Program-made: the position numbers and the translations under genes
The notes under the pieces: model-generated
What the model was told of the DNA's origin: nothing
Database searches by the model: none
What the model saw: only the letters and a program-made list of their open reading frames with translations
Source of the DNA: Candidatus Onthenecus intestinigallinarum
GTDB lineage: Bacteria; Bacillota; Clostridia; Christensenellales; Aristaeellaceae
NCBI GenBank assembly: GCA_018713325.1
Contig: DVFJ01000001.1
Span: forward strand, 48,230-112,229
Direction of reading: 5' to 3'
Length of the DNA stretch: 64,000 nucleotides
Shown here: positions 50,126 through 59,085 of the stretch, in pieces
How the letters are laid out: the number at the start of each line of letters is the position of its first letter
Position numbering within the stretch: the first letter of the stretch is position 1

Positions 50126-50617
50126 ATGCCGGACGAGGGCTATGAGACGATGCGACGGCTGGTGGAGGCGACCAACCGGATCGACGGGAGCTATTATTTT
50201 TTTGCCCGCAGCCTGGGCGTCAAGGAAAACGCGCTGGCGCTGCTGTATGCGCTGGACGACGGCAGGGCGCACCTGCAGGCGCGCATCAGCGAGGAGTGGC
50301 TGATCCCCAAGACGACGGTGAACACCATCGTCAAGGAGATGGCGCGGGCGGGCTACGTGCGCCTGGAGGCAGGGGAGGACGCCCGGGAGAAGGCGCTGCG
50401 CCTGACGGAGCAGGGGCAGGCCTATGCGCGCGACGTGCTGCGCACGGTGTATGAGGCCGAGCGTCAGGCCCTGCGCGAGACGCTGCAGGCCTATCCGCCC
50501 GAGTTCGTCCAGGCGCTGGACTACTTTTCCCAAAGGCTGCACGCGGCCTACCTGCGCCGCTTTCCGTCTGCACATGAAAAGGCCGGGCAAGGGCCCCGGG
50601 GGGAGGAGGACGCATGA
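50126..50617 (+). CDS. MarR family transcriptional regulator
   Basis: A 163-residue winged-helix repressor. The DNA-binding core is ALALLYALDDGRAHLQARISEEWLIPKTTVNTIVKEMARAGYVRLE, followed by the wing EDAREKALRLTEQGQAYA; the terminal helices form the dimer interface. It most likely represses its own operon and the MATE efflux gene by binding the two palindromes in the promoter and releasing on a small ligand. Start ATG 50126 with GGGAGGGAAG. The stop overlaps the MATE start (ATGA). Confidence 0.92.
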   Translation: MPDEGYETMRRLVEATNRIDGSYYFFARSLGVKENALALLYALDDGRAHLQARISEEWLIPKTTVNTIVKEMARAGYVRLEAGEDAREKALRLTEQGQAYARDVLRTVYEAERQALRETLQAYPPEFVQALDYFSQRLHAAYLRRFPSAHEKAGQGPRGEEDA

Positions 50618-51987
50618 ACAACACGGACGCCAAACGGCTCTTTGCCCAGACGCCGCCCGTCCGGCTCTTCTTTGCGGCGGCGGTGCCGGGCGCGGTGAGC
50701 ATGCTCGCCTCCGCGCTGTACCAGACGCTGGACGGCATCTTTGTCGGGAATTTTGTCGGCGCGACGGCGTTTGCCGCGCTGAACCTGGCCATGCCGCTGG
50801 TCATCATCAACTTCGCGCTGGCCGACCTCATCGGCGTGGGCGCGGCCGTGCCCATCTCCGTGTGCCTGGGCCGCAGGGAGCCGGAACAGGCCAACCGGAT
50901 CTTCTCCTGCGCGTGCCTGCTGATCTTCCTGGCGGGCATCGCGACCGGGGCGGCGCTGTACGCCGCGGCCCCGTGGCTCATCGCGGCCATGGGCGCGCGG
51001 GGCGCGTTTGCCGACATGGCCGTGGAATACCTGCGCGTCTACGCGCTGTGCTCGCCCGTGACGACCATCGTCTTTGCGATGGACAATTTCTGGCGTATCT
51101 GCGGCTGGATTCGCGGCAGCATGGGCCTGAACCTGTTGATGTCGGCGCTGAGCGGGACGCTGGAGTTCTGGTTCCTCGGCGTGCTCGGCTGGGGCATCGG
51201 GGCTGCAGCCCTGGCGACCTGCACCGGCATGTTCGTGTGTGCGGCCGTGGCGTTTGTGCCGTTTCTGCGTGGGCGTGCGACGCTGCGCCTGTGCAGGCCC
51301 CGCATGGACGCGCGCATGCTGCGCCAGATCGTCATGTGCGGCAGCCCCAACTTTCTCAACAACATTGCCGGGCGCATCGCGTCGATCCTGTTCAACCTCG
51401 TGCTTGTGCGCATGGGTGGGGAGACCGCCGTCTCCGTCTACGGCGTGCTGATGTTTGCCGACGGGTTCATCCAGCCGTTGCTGTACGGCGCGTGCGACTC
51501 GCTCCAGCCGGCCGTGGGCTTTAACTGGGGCGCCGGGAAGTTTTCGCGCGTGCGCGCCATCGAGCGCTGCTGCTTTTCCTTCAGCGCCGTGCTGTCACTG
51601 GCCGCCGCCGCGGCCCTCTACGCGTTTCCCGGGCAGATCGCCGGGCTGTTCATCTCGGATGGCGGCGCGGCTTATCTGGAGATGGCCGAGGGCGCGCTGC
51701 GCCTCTTTGCGTTCACTTACTTGACGCGGTGGTTTTCCTTTGCGACGCAGAGCTACATGCTGGCGGTCGAAAATCCGCTACCCGCTTCACTGATCTCGGT
51801 GTCAACCGCGCTGCTGTTCCCGGCGCTGCTGCTGGCCGCTCTCTGGCCGCTGGGCCTCACGGGCATCTGGCTCAACTTCGCCGGCACAGCGCTACTGGCG
51901 GCGGCGCTGTCCGCGCTCGTACTGGCGCGAAAGCGCGGCGAACTGGCCCGGCCCGACCTGCCGTCTCGCGGCGTATCCGCCCATTGA
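50614..51987 (+). CDS. MATE family efflux transporter
   Basis: A 457-residue, twelve-helix multidrug/toxin extrusion protein of the DinF/MepA-type. Features: LFFAAAVPGAVSMLASALYQTLDGIFVGNFVG at the N-terminus, LGVLGWGIGAAALATC in the first half and the duplicated second half from about 230 with SPNFLNNIAGRIASILFN and QPAVGFNWGAGKFSRVR. Exports cationic drugs or dyes with sodium or proton exchange in known members. Coupled to the MarR regulator. Its TGA lies within the -35 of the next promoter. Confidence 0.92.
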   Translation: MNNTDAKRLFAQTPPVRLFFAAAVPGAVSMLASALYQTLDGIFVGNFVGATAFAALNLAMPLVIINFALADLIGVGAAVPISVCLGRREPEQANRIFSCACLLIFLAGIATGAALYAAAPWLIAAMGARGAFADMAVEYLRVYALCSPVTTIVFAMDNFWRICGWIRGSMGLNLLMSALSGTLEFWFLGVLGWGIGAAALATCTGMFVCAAVAFVPFLRGRATLRLCRPRMDARMLRQIVMCGSPNFLNNIAGRIASILFNLVLVRMGGETAVSVYGVLMFADGFIQPLLYGACDSLQPAVGFNWGAGKFSRVRAIERCCFSFSAVLSLAAAAALYAFPGQIAGLFISDGGAAYLEMAEGALRLFAFTYLTRWFSFATQSYMLAVENPLPASLISVSTALLFPALLLAALWPLGLTGIWLNFAGTALLAAALSALVLARKRGELARPDLPSRGVSAH

Positions 51988-52013
51988 CAGGCCGCGCGAA
52001 GAGATGATATAAT
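51984..52013 (+). promoter_or_regulatory. Promoter of the ABC exporter operon
   Basis: TTGACA (51984-51989), 18 bases, TATAAT (52008-52013). The -35 includes the stop codon of the MATE gene. Confidence 0.85.
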
Positions 52014-52059
52014 AAATATCCTTTTTTGGAGGGCGAATGACGGCGGGGAGGTGCGGCCT

Positions 52060-53034
52060 GTGATCGAATTGGAGGGCATCTGCAAGACGTTCCGCGTCGC
52101 GCGGCGAGACGGGGGCTTCGCCCGCGCGGCGCGCGCGCTGTGGCGGCGCGAGTACACGCTCGTGCACGCGCTGCAGGACGTATCCTTCCGCATCGGCGAC
52201 GGCGAGGCCGTCGGCTATATTGGTCCCAACGGAGCGGGCAAGTCCAGCACGATCAAGGTCATGAGCGGCATCCTCACGCCCGACAGCGGCACGTGCGTCA
52301 TCGACGGACTGACGCCCTGGCGCGACCGGCGCGCGCACGTGTCGCGCATCGGCGTGGTGTTCGGCCAGCGCAGCCAGCTGTGGTGGGACGTGCCCGTCAT
52401 CGACTCGATGGAGCTGCTGCGCGACGTGTACCGCGTGCCGGAGCGGACGTTCCGCCGCAACCTGGACGAGCTGTCCGGCATGCTGGACCTGGGCGACCTG
52501 CTGCGCACGCCCGCGCGCCAGCTCTCGCTGGGCCAGCGCATGCGCTGCGAGCTGGCCGCCTCGCTCGTGCACGGGCCGCGCGTGCTGTTCCTGGACGAGC
52601 CGACCATCGGCCTGGACGCCGTCTCGAAGCTGGCGGTGCGCGCGTTCATCCGCCGGCTGGTGCGTGAGCGCGGCACAACGGTGCTGCTCACCACGCACGA
52701 CATGCAGGACATCGAGGCGCTGACGGAGCGCATCCTGCTCATCGGCGGCGGCCGCATCCTGCTGGATGGCTCGCTGGCGTCGCTCAAGGCGCGTTACGGC
52801 GGCGGGCGCAGGCTGACGCTCACCTATGGCGCGGGGCGGATGGAGCCGATGCCGGGGCTGCGGATCCTCTCCGACGCGCAGGGGCGCGCGGAGCTTTCGG
52901 TCGACACCGGCGTGCTGCCCGTCTCCGCGGCCATCGAGGCGCTCTCGCGCGCGGTCGAGATCCGCGACCTGTCCGTGCAGGACGCCACGGCCGAGGAGCT
53001 GGTCGCGCACCTGTACGAGGAGTTCCACATATGA
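52060..53034 (+). CDS. ABC exporter ATP-binding protein
   Basis: A 324-residue ABC ATPase. Walker A YIGPNGAGKSSTIKVMSG, Q-loop FGQRSQLWWDVPVIDS, signature LSLGQRMRCELAASLVHG, Walker B LFLDEPTIGLDAVS and TTHDMQDIEAL. The QRSQLWWD segment and the long pre-Walker insertion (residues 10-30) are typical of ATPases paired with DUF990-type ABC-2 permeases. A C-terminal extension (about 240-324) may be regulatory. GTG 52060 is preferred over GTG 52051, which overlaps the GGGGAGG site. Substrate unknown. Start of the next gene overlaps by four bases. Confidence 0.9.
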   Translation: MIELEGICKTFRVARRDGGFARAARALWRREYTLVHALQDVSFRIGDGEAVGYIGPNGAGKSSTIKVMSGILTPDSGTCVIDGLTPWRDRRAHVSRIGVVFGQRSQLWWDVPVIDSMELLRDVYRVPERTFRRNLDELSGMLDLGDLLRTPARQLSLGQRMRCELAASLVHGPRVLFLDEPTIGLDAVSKLAVRAFIRRLVRERGTTVLLTTHDMQDIEALTERILLIGGGRILLDGSLASLKARYGGGRRLTLTYGAGRMEPMPGLRILSDAQGRAELSVDTGVLPVSAAIEALSRAVEIRDLSVQDATAEELVAHLYEEFHI

Positions 53035-53834
53035 AGGCATACCGCAGCTTTTTCCGCATCCGCTTCCTCAACGGCCTGCAGTACCGCGCGGCGGCCGCGG
53101 CGGGCGTGGCCACGCAGTTCGCGTGGGGCGCGATGGAGATCCTGATGTTCCGCGCGTTTTACCTGGCCGCGCCGGCGTCCTTCCCGATGGGCTTTGAGCA
53201 GCTTTCGGCCTATGTATGGCTGCAGCAGGCGCTGCTGGCGCTGTTTGCGCCCTGGATATTCGACGGGGAGATCTTCGAGGCGATCACGGGCGGCGGCGTC
53301 GCCTACGAACTGATTCGCCCGCTGGACCTGTACGGCATGTGGTTCATCAAGAACCTCGCCATGCGCCTGAGCCGCGCCGTGCTGCGCTGCGCGCCGATCC
53401 TGCTGGTGGCCTTTGCGCTGCCTGCGCCCTACGGCCTGAGCCTGCCGCCGGACGCCCTGGCGCTGGCCGCGTTCGCCGTCACGGGCGCGCTTGCCGCGTT
53501 GGTGGTGTGCGCGTTTTGCATGCTGATCTACATCTCGACGTTCTACACGCTCAATCCGATGGGCGTGCGCGTCGTGGCCACGTCCATGACGGAGCTGCTC
53601 GCCGGCGGGCTGATCCCGCTGCCGTTCATGCCGGACGGCCTGCGCATGGCGCTGGAGCTGACGCCCTTTGCCGGCATGCAGAACCTGCCGCTGCGCGCCT
53701 ACAGCGGCGAGCTGGCGGGCGCGGCGCTGCTGCGCGCAGCCGGGCTACAGGTCTTCTGGCTGGCGGCGCTCGTGGCGCTGGGCGTTTCGCTGATGCGCGC
53801 GGCGCTGCGGCGCGTCGTCGTGCAGGGCGGCTGA
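53031..53834 (+). CDS. ABC-2 type permease subunit 1
   Basis: A 267-residue membrane protein with six helices, of the ABC2_membrane_6/DUF990 type. FDGEIFEAITGGGVAYELIRPLDLYGMWF is a conserved coupling-loop-like segment also found in the partner permease. It presumably forms a heterodimer with the next gene product and exports an unknown substrate powered by the preceding ATPase. ATGA overlap with the ATPase gene. Confidence 0.85.
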   Translation: MKAYRSFFRIRFLNGLQYRAAAAAGVATQFAWGAMEILMFRAFYLAAPASFPMGFEQLSAYVWLQQALLALFAPWIFDGEIFEAITGGGVAYELIRPLDLYGMWFIKNLAMRLSRAVLRCAPILLVAFALPAPYGLSLPPDALALAAFAVTGALAALVVCAFCMLIYISTFYTLNPMGVRVVATSMTELLAGGLIPLPFMPDGLRMALELTPFAGMQNLPLRAYSGELAGAALLRAAGLQVFWLAALVALGVSLMRAALRRVVVQGG

Positions 53835-53847
53835 GGGGGGCGAAACC

Positions 53848-54624
53848 ATGAGACTGTATCTTCGCTACCTGTCCATTCACGTGCGCAGCCAGATGGAGTA
53901 CCGCACCTCGCTGCTCTTGACGATGCTGGGCCAGTTTCTCACGTCGTTTGCGGCGCTGCTGAGCGTGCTGTTCATGATGGACCGCTTCCACCAGGTGCAG
54001 GGCTTCTCGTTTGAGGAGGTGCTGCTGTGCTTTGCGGCGGTGCTGATGGCCTTCTCCCTGGCGGAGTGCTTCGCGCGCGGCTTTGACACCTTCGCCCGCA
54101 TGATCGCCAACGGCGAGTTCGACCGCATCCTGCTGCGCCCGCGCGGGGCGATCTTTCAGGTGCTCGCCTCCAAGATCGAGCTCTCCCGCGCCGGGCGGCT
54201 GTTGCAGGCGCTGCTGGTGTTCGCCTACGCGCTGCCGCGCAGCGGCGTCATGTGGACGCCTGCGCGCGCGGGCGTGCTCGCGCTGATGGTGCTGTGCGGC
54301 GCGGCGGTCTTCTCGGGCCTGTTTGTGCTCTATGCGGGGCTGTGCTTCTTCACGACCGATGGGCTGGAGTTCATGAACATCTTCACAGACGGCGGGCGCG
54401 AGTTTGGCATGTATCCGCTGTCCATCTACGGCGAGAGCGTGTTGCGCGTGCTGACGTTCGTGGTGCCGCTGGCGCTGTTTCAGTACTACCCGCTGCTGTA
54501 CCTCACCGGCCGCGCGACGGACGCCGCCCACGCGCTGTGTCCGCTGCTGGCGCTGCCCTTCCTGCTGCCCTGCTACGGCGTGTGGCGGCTGGGCCTGCGC
54601 CGCTACCGCTCCACCGGCTCCTGA
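53848..54624 (+). CDS. ABC-2 type permease subunit 2
   Basis: A 258-residue, six-helix permease homologous in layout to its neighbour: MEYRTSLLLTMLGQFLTSFAALLSVLFMM, then FARMIANGEFDRILLRPRGAIFQVLASK corresponding to the ELIRPLD loop of subunit 1. Starts 13 bases after the previous stop with GGGGGGCG upstream. Together the three genes make a complete exporter of unknown substrate. Confidence 0.87.
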   Translation: MRLYLRYLSIHVRSQMEYRTSLLLTMLGQFLTSFAALLSVLFMMDRFHQVQGFSFEEVLLCFAAVLMAFSLAECFARGFDTFARMIANGEFDRILLRPRGAIFQVLASKIELSRAGRLLQALLVFAYALPRSGVMWTPARAGVLALMVLCGAAVFSGLFVLYAGLCFFTTDGLEFMNIFTDGGREFGMYPLSIYGESVLRVLTFVVPLALFQYYPLLYLTGRATDAAHALCPLLALPFLLPCYGVWRLGLRRYRSTGS

Positions 54625-54647
54625 GAAGACAGCCGACAAATTTCCCC

Positions 54648-54676
54648 TTGCCATGAGGCGTGCGTTGTATTATCCT
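54648..54676 (+). promoter_or_regulatory. Promoter of the Eis-like acetyltransferase gene
   Basis: TTGCCA (54648-54653), 17 bases, TATCCT (54671-54676), 21 bases before the start. Confidence 0.6.
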
Positions 54677-54697
54677 TGTGGGAAGGGGGGCTGAGCC

Positions 54698-55921
54698 ATG
54701 AACAGACAGAGCATCCGCGAGCGGCTGGAGCTGCGCCACGTCACCAAGGACGACCTGACGCAGTTCAACGCGCTGCTGCGATACGCATTTCAGGTGACGG
54801 ACAAGGAGCTCAAGCGCATCGGCTGGGATGAAGAAGAGATCCGCCAGTCCAAGTCGCCCATCCTGGACCGGGCGAACGTGCTGGGCTGGTTTGACGGCGA
54901 CAAGCTCGCCTCGCAGATCGCGGTCTACCCCATGCGCGTGAACGTGCACGGCGCGATCTACGACATGGGCGGCGTGACGGGGGTGGCGACCTACCCCGAA
55001 TACACGAAGATGGGCCTGATGCACGCGCTGGTCAGCCGTGCGCTGCAGGAGATGCGCGAGCGCGGGCAGTCCATCTCGCTGCTGTATCCGTACTCGATCC
55101 CGTTCTACCGCAAGATGGGCTGGGAGATCATCTCCGACAAGATGAGCTACATCGTCAAGGACTCGCAGCTGCCGCGCTACGTGGACGTGCCCGGCATGGT
55201 CGAGCGCGTGGACGACCGCCATCCCGACTACCTGGAGCTGCACGAGCGCTATACGCTGCAGCGCCACGGCATGCTGCTGCGCGACGATCTGGCCTGGGCC
55301 GAGTACTGGCGCTGGGATACCGACGACATCACCGTGGCGCTCTACTACGACGCCGACCACATTGCGCAGGGATACGTCGTCTACCTGCTGGAGGAGGACG
55401 TGTTCAAGATCAAGGAGCTCGTGTACATGAATCAGGAGGCGCGCCACGGCCTGTGGAACTATATCGGGGCGCACTTTTCCATGATCGAGCGCGTGCGCGG
55501 CTACAACTACACCAACGAACCCATGGCCTTCCTGCTGGAGGACAGCGAGATCTACGAGAGCATCCGGCCGTACTTCATGGCGCGCGTGGTCGACGTGGAG
55601 CAGTTCCTGCTCGCCTATCCGTTCGCCTCGCGCCCCAGCGGGCGCAAGCTGCACCTGGCCGTGGAGGATCCCATGGCCCCGTGGAACGACGAGAGCTTCT
55701 GCCTCACCTGGGACGACGATGGCAACACCCTGTGCCAGCGCGGCAGCACCGACGGACTCAACGTCTCGCTGTCCGTGCAGACGCTGTGCACGATGTTCAT
55801 GAGCTACAAGCGCCCCTCGTACCTGCGCCGCATCGAAAAGCTCGCCGCCAGCGATACGGCCATCCGCCTGCTGGAGAGCCTCATCCCGCTGGAGCAGCCC
55901 TATTTCTCCGACTACTTCTGA
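54698..55921 (+). CDS. Eis-like GNAT acetyltransferase
   Basis: A 407-residue protein with the Eis architecture: an N-terminal GNAT (about 10-150, MGGVTGVATYPEYTKMGLMHALVSRALQEMRERG with acetyl-CoA loop, then LLYPYSIPFYRKMGWE), a second degenerate GNAT (about 180-290) and a C-terminal sterol-carrier-like domain (about 300-400, ending EQPYFSDYF with the free C-terminal aromatic seen in Eis). Eis enzymes acetylate amines on aminoglycosides and peptides; here the substrate is unknown. RBS GGAAGGGGGG. Confidence 0.87.
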   Translation: MNRQSIRERLELRHVTKDDLTQFNALLRYAFQVTDKELKRIGWDEEEIRQSKSPILDRANVLGWFDGDKLASQIAVYPMRVNVHGAIYDMGGVTGVATYPEYTKMGLMHALVSRALQEMRERGQSISLLYPYSIPFYRKMGWEIISDKMSYIVKDSQLPRYVDVPGMVERVDDRHPDYLELHERYTLQRHGMLLRDDLAWAEYWRWDTDDITVALYYDADHIAQGYVVYLLEEDVFKIKELVYMNQEARHGLWNYIGAHFSMIERVRGYNYTNEPMAFLLEDSEIYESIRPYFMARVVDVEQFLLAYPFASRPSGRKLHLAVEDPMAPWNDESFCLTWDDDGNTLCQRGSTDGLNVSLSVQTLCTMFMSYKRPSYLRRIEKLAASDTAIRLLESLIPLEQPYFSDYF

Positions 55922-55930
55922 GAGGACGCG

Positions 55931-55957
55931 CCCGCTTGCACGGCGGGTCCTTTTTTG
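55931..55957 (+). terminator. Terminator of the Eis-like gene
   Basis: CCCGC-TTGCACG-GCGGG followed by TCC and six T. The sequence also carries TTGCAC and, 17 bases on, TATAAT (55936-55964), so terminator and a promoter overlap. Confidence 0.7.
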
Positions 55958-55964
55958 TTATAAT
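55936..55964 (+). promoter_or_regulatory. Promoter nested in a terminator, upstream of the CNNM gene
   Basis: TTGCAC (55936-55941), 17 bases, TATAAT (55959-55964). Confidence 0.6.
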
Positions 55965-56004
55965 AACGGTTGACTTTATCACACCAAGCCAACATGCAAA
56001 GGAG

Positions 56005-56094
56005 ATGAACCGCGCCGCCATGGACGAACCGCCTTGGCCCCTGAACGTGCCCATCGTCGCGTGCAACGCGCCCGTGACCCGCTACAGGTCCTGA
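56005..56094 (+). CDS. Possible 29-residue peptide
   Basis: ATG 56005 directly after AAAGGAG, or ATG 56020 at better distance, with a TGA at 56092. The product (rich in Pro, Val and Arg) matches nothing I know. It lies between a promoter and the CNNM gene and may be a leader peptide or chance. Confidence 0.25.
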   Translation: MNRAAMDEPPWPLNVPIVACNAPVTRYRS

Positions 56095-56149
56095 GCGCGC
56101 CCTGTGCACGCGTCACGACGAACGCCTGAAAGGGGTTTGAACCGAATTC

Positions 56150-57400
56150 ATGGGCAGTAGCGCTCTGATCCTTACGCTCTTCATCCTGGTGGCCCTGTCC
56201 GCCTACTTCTCCGCGACGGAGACCGCCTTCTCCGCGCTCAACCGCGCGCGCGTCAAGAACATGGCCGCGGGCGGCGATCGGCGCGCGCAGTTGGTGCTCG
56301 ACCTGTCGCAGGACTACGACAAGCTGCTGTCGACCATCCTGATTGGCAACAACATCGTCAACATCACCTCCGCATCCCTGGCCACGGTGCTGTTCGTCGA
56401 CTGGCTGGGCGACGCGGGCGTGTCGCTATCCACCGTGGTGATGACGGTGGTGGTGCTCATCTTCGGTGAGATCTCGCCCAAGAGCCTGGCCAAGGAGTCG
56501 CCCGAGCGGTTTGCGCGCTTCTCCGCGCCCGCAATGCGCGCGCTGGTGCTGCTGTTTACGCCGCTCAACTTCCTCTTCTCTCAATGGAAGCGCCTGCTCT
56601 CGTGCGTGTTCCGTGCCGACGGCAACCGCGCCATGACCGAGGACGAACTGCTGACCATCGTGCAGGAGGCGCAGCAGGAGGGCGGCATCGACGCGCAGGA
56701 GAGCGAGCTCATCCGCAGCGCCATCGGCTTTAACGACCTGAAGGCCGTGGACATCTTCACCCCGCGCGTGGACGTGAGCGCCCTGAGCGCCGACGCCAGC
56801 GTGGAGACGGCCACGGAGCTGTTCACGCAGTCGGGCTACTCGCGCCTGCCGGTGTACGAGGGCTCCATCGACAACATCATCGGCGTGGTGCACAACAAGG
56901 ACTTCTTCCGCGACGTCGCCGGCGGCAGCGCCGCGCTGCGCGACGTGACGAAGCCCGCGATGTTTGTCTCCGAGAACATCCCCATCGCCAAGCTGCTGCG
57001 CCTTTTGCAGAAGAACAAGGCCCACATGGCCGTTGTCACGGACGAGTACGGCGGCACCATCGGCATCGTCACGATGGAGGACATCCTCGAGGAGCTCGTG
57101 GGCGAGATCTGGGATGAGCACGACGAGGTCGTCGAGCCCGTGCGCCGCGTGGATGAAAACACCTGGCGCGTGGACGGCGGCGAGGGCCTGCACCGCGTGG
57201 AGGAACTGTTCGGCCTGAACGAGGACAGCCAGGCCAGCACCGTCGCCGGCTGGACGATGGAGCGCCTGGGCCGCATCCCGCAGGAGGGCGATTCCTTCAC
57301 CCAGGACGGCCTGACCGTGACCGTCACCAAGACGGACGAGCGCCGCGTGCTCGAGGTCGAGGTGCACCGCCTGGCGCCTGAGGCCGCTGCGGGCGCCTGA
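56150..57400 (+). CDS. CNNM/CorC-type transporter (DUF21-CBS-CorC)
   Basis: A 416-residue integral membrane protein of the HlyC/CorC/CNNM family, thought to move magnesium or other divalent cations. The DUF21 membrane domain (about 1-175) has LSAYFSATETAFSALNRARVKNMA and GNNIVNITSASLATVLF. A CBS pair (about 205-325) follows with FTPRVDVSALSADAS, YSRLPVYEGSIDNIIGVVHNKDF and TDEYGGTIGIVTMEDILEELVGEIWDEHD. The C-terminal CorC_HlyC domain (about 340-410) includes VAGWTMERLGRIPQEGDSF. AAAGGGG before the ATG. Confidence 0.92.
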   Translation: MGSSALILTLFILVALSAYFSATETAFSALNRARVKNMAAGGDRRAQLVLDLSQDYDKLLSTILIGNNIVNITSASLATVLFVDWLGDAGVSLSTVVMTVVVLIFGEISPKSLAKESPERFARFSAPAMRALVLLFTPLNFLFSQWKRLLSCVFRADGNRAMTEDELLTIVQEAQQEGGIDAQESELIRSAIGFNDLKAVDIFTPRVDVSALSADASVETATELFTQSGYSRLPVYEGSIDNIIGVVHNKDFFRDVAGGSAALRDVTKPAMFVSENIPIAKLLRLLQKNKAHMAVVTDEYGGTIGIVTMEDILEELVGEIWDEHDEVVEPVRRVDENTWRVDGGEGLHRVEELFGLNEDSQASTVAGWTMERLGRIPQEGDSFTQDGLTVTVTKTDERRVLEVEVHRLAPEAAAGA

Positions 57401-57553
57401 CGGCCGATCGCGGGGGGCCTGCCGCAAACACAGCGGCTCTCGCATGGTTTTTTCGCCCTGCGCCATACTACATGCAGGAAAACCGGGCCGGATTTCGTCA
57501 TTGCTTATGAGGGGAGCCGCACGGCGGCAGAACCGACGCTCCGGGAGGGCTAT

Positions 57554-58090
57554 ATGAAGTATTTACGCAGGTTCCTGTTCTTCATCGCATCGCGCCTGTT
57601 CTGGGTGACGGTGATCTCCGCGCTGTTGATCGTGGCCTTCTACATGGCCATGAACGCCACGAACATCCACATCCTGCTCACCGACGGCATGAAGGCGCGC
57701 GCGGGTGTGATCCTGCTGCAGGAGGATGCATCGGAGCTGACCAAGTTTTTCAAGCGCGACTATCTGGAGAGCGACGAGCAGCTGCGCGTGGGCATGAGCG
57801 ACAGCTCGCCCTATGCCGACTATGACATCCGCAGCTTCGACCACCGCGTCACCCTGGAGTGGATGTGGAGCTGGCCGTGGGAGAACGCCGCGCGCGCCGA
57901 CTTTGTGGAGGAGGTGCCCGCCATCGACGGGCAGGTCAAGTCCGCGCGGCGCGAGGAGGTCGTCGCCGCCGGCGGCGAGGCCGCAGTCGATCCGCCCGCC
58001 TGGCCCAAGGCGCGCTACCGCGCCACGCTCACGCGCGTGGACGGCCAGTGGAAGATCTCCAACCTGCAGCTGATCGAATACCTGCCCTGA
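57554..58090 (+). CDS. Membrane-anchored hypothetical protein
   Basis: A 178-residue protein with one N-terminal hydrophobic helix (about 12-33, ASRLFWVTVISALLIVAFYMAM) and a soluble domain outside the membrane containing SYADYDIR-like acidic and aromatic sequence, ending in WPKARYRATLTRVDGQWKISNLQLIEYLP. The end resembles the last strands of small NTF2/lumazine-like or lipoprotein domains, but I do not recognise the family. GGGAGGG precedes the start. dusB begins 18 bases downstream, implying cotranscription. Confidence 0.75.
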   Translation: MKYLRRFLFFIASRLFWVTVISALLIVAFYMAMNATNIHILLTDGMKARAGVILLQEDASELTKFFKRDYLESDEQLRVGMSDSSPYADYDIRSFDHRVTLEWMWSWPWENAARADFVEEVPAIDGQVKSARREEVVAAGGEAAVDPPAWPKARYRATLTRVDGQWKISNLQLIEYLP

Positions 58091-58108
58091 ACCAAAGAGA
58101 GGATGCGC

Positions 58109-59041
58109 ATGGACATTGCAAGCGTGCGCCTGGAGGGCAACGTCTTCCTGGCGCCCATGGCAGGCGTGACGGACTTTCCGTTCCGCCTGCTTTGCCGTGA
58201 GATGGGCTGCGCGCTGGCCTTTACGGAGATGGTCAGCGCCAAGGGCATGCTGCTGGCGCCGCCGGGCAACCGCGCCGCGCGCGAGCTGCTCCTGACCAGC
58301 CCGCAGGAAGGACCCGTCGCGCTGCAGCTGTTCGGCCGCGAGCCGCAGACCGTGGCCGAGGCCGCCCGCCGCCTGGCCGGGGACGGCCGCTTCTGCCTGG
58401 TGGACCTGAACATGGGCTGCCCCGCGCCCAAGATCGCCTGCAGCGGCGAGGGCAGCGGCCTGCTGCGCGAGCCGGACCTGGCCGTGCGCGTGGCCGAGGC
58501 CGTCGTGCGCGCCTCGCCCGTGCCCGTCACCGTCAAGCTGCGCATGGGCTGGGATGAGGACAGCCTCGTCTACGAGGAGCTGGGGCGCAGGCTGCAGGAC
58601 GCGGGCGTCAGCGCCCTGACGCTGCACGCGCGCACGCGCCGCCAGTTCTACGCCGGCCGCGCCGACTGGGACGCCATCGCCCGGCTCAAGCGCGCGGTGT
58701 CCATCCCCGTGATCGGCAACGGCGACGTGACCTGCCTGCAGGACGCCCGGCGCATGATGGAGCAGACCGGCTGCGACGCGGCGATGATCGGCCGCGCTGC
58801 GATGGGCAATCCCTGGGTGTTCGCCGGACGCGATCCCTCGCCACGCGAGCGCGTGGAGGGCGCGCTGCGCCATGCGCGCATGCTGATGGCCTTCAAGGGC
58901 GAGGCGGTCGCCATGCGCGAGATGCGCGGGCACGTCGCCTGCTACGTGCGCGGCCTGCACGGCGCCGCGCGCATCCGCGAGCGGACAAACGCCGCCTCCA
59001 CCTATGCCCAGCTGCGCGAATGCCTCGCCGGCGCGCCATAA
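58109..59041 (+). CDS. dus: tRNA-dihydrouridine synthase
   Basis: A 310-residue FMN enzyme reducing uridines in the D-loop of tRNAs. Features: NVFLAPMAGVTDFPFRLLCREMGCALAFTEMV, LQLFGREPQTVAEAARRL, DLNMGCPAPKIACSGEGSGLLREPDL (with catalytic Cys of NMGCP), VTVKLRMGWDEDS, LTLHARTRRQFYAGRADW and GNGDVTCLQDARRMMEQTGCDAAMIGRAAMGNPW. Most like the DusB group that precedes greA and lysS in many Firmicutes. The ATG at 58109 has AAGAGAGG six bases upstream; 58103 is too close. Confidence 0.94.
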   Translation: MDIASVRLEGNVFLAPMAGVTDFPFRLLCREMGCALAFTEMVSAKGMLLAPPGNRAARELLLTSPQEGPVALQLFGREPQTVAEAARRLAGDGRFCLVDLNMGCPAPKIACSGEGSGLLREPDLAVRVAEAVVRASPVPVTVKLRMGWDEDSLVYEELGRRLQDAGVSALTLHARTRRQFYAGRADWDAIARLKRAVSIPVIGNGDVTCLQDARRMMEQTGCDAAMIGRAAMGNPWVFAGRDPSPRERVEGALRHARMLMAFKGEAVAMREMRGHVACYVRGLHGAARIRERTNAASTYAQLRECLAGAP

Positions 59042-59056
59042 GTTTTGCCGCATCGG

Positions 59057-59085
59057 TTGACACGGCGGGTCGTTATGATTATAAT
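59057..59085 (+). promoter_or_regulatory. Promoter of greA-lysS
   Basis: TTGACA (59057-59062), 17 bases, TATAAT (59080-59085). Confidence 0.88.
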
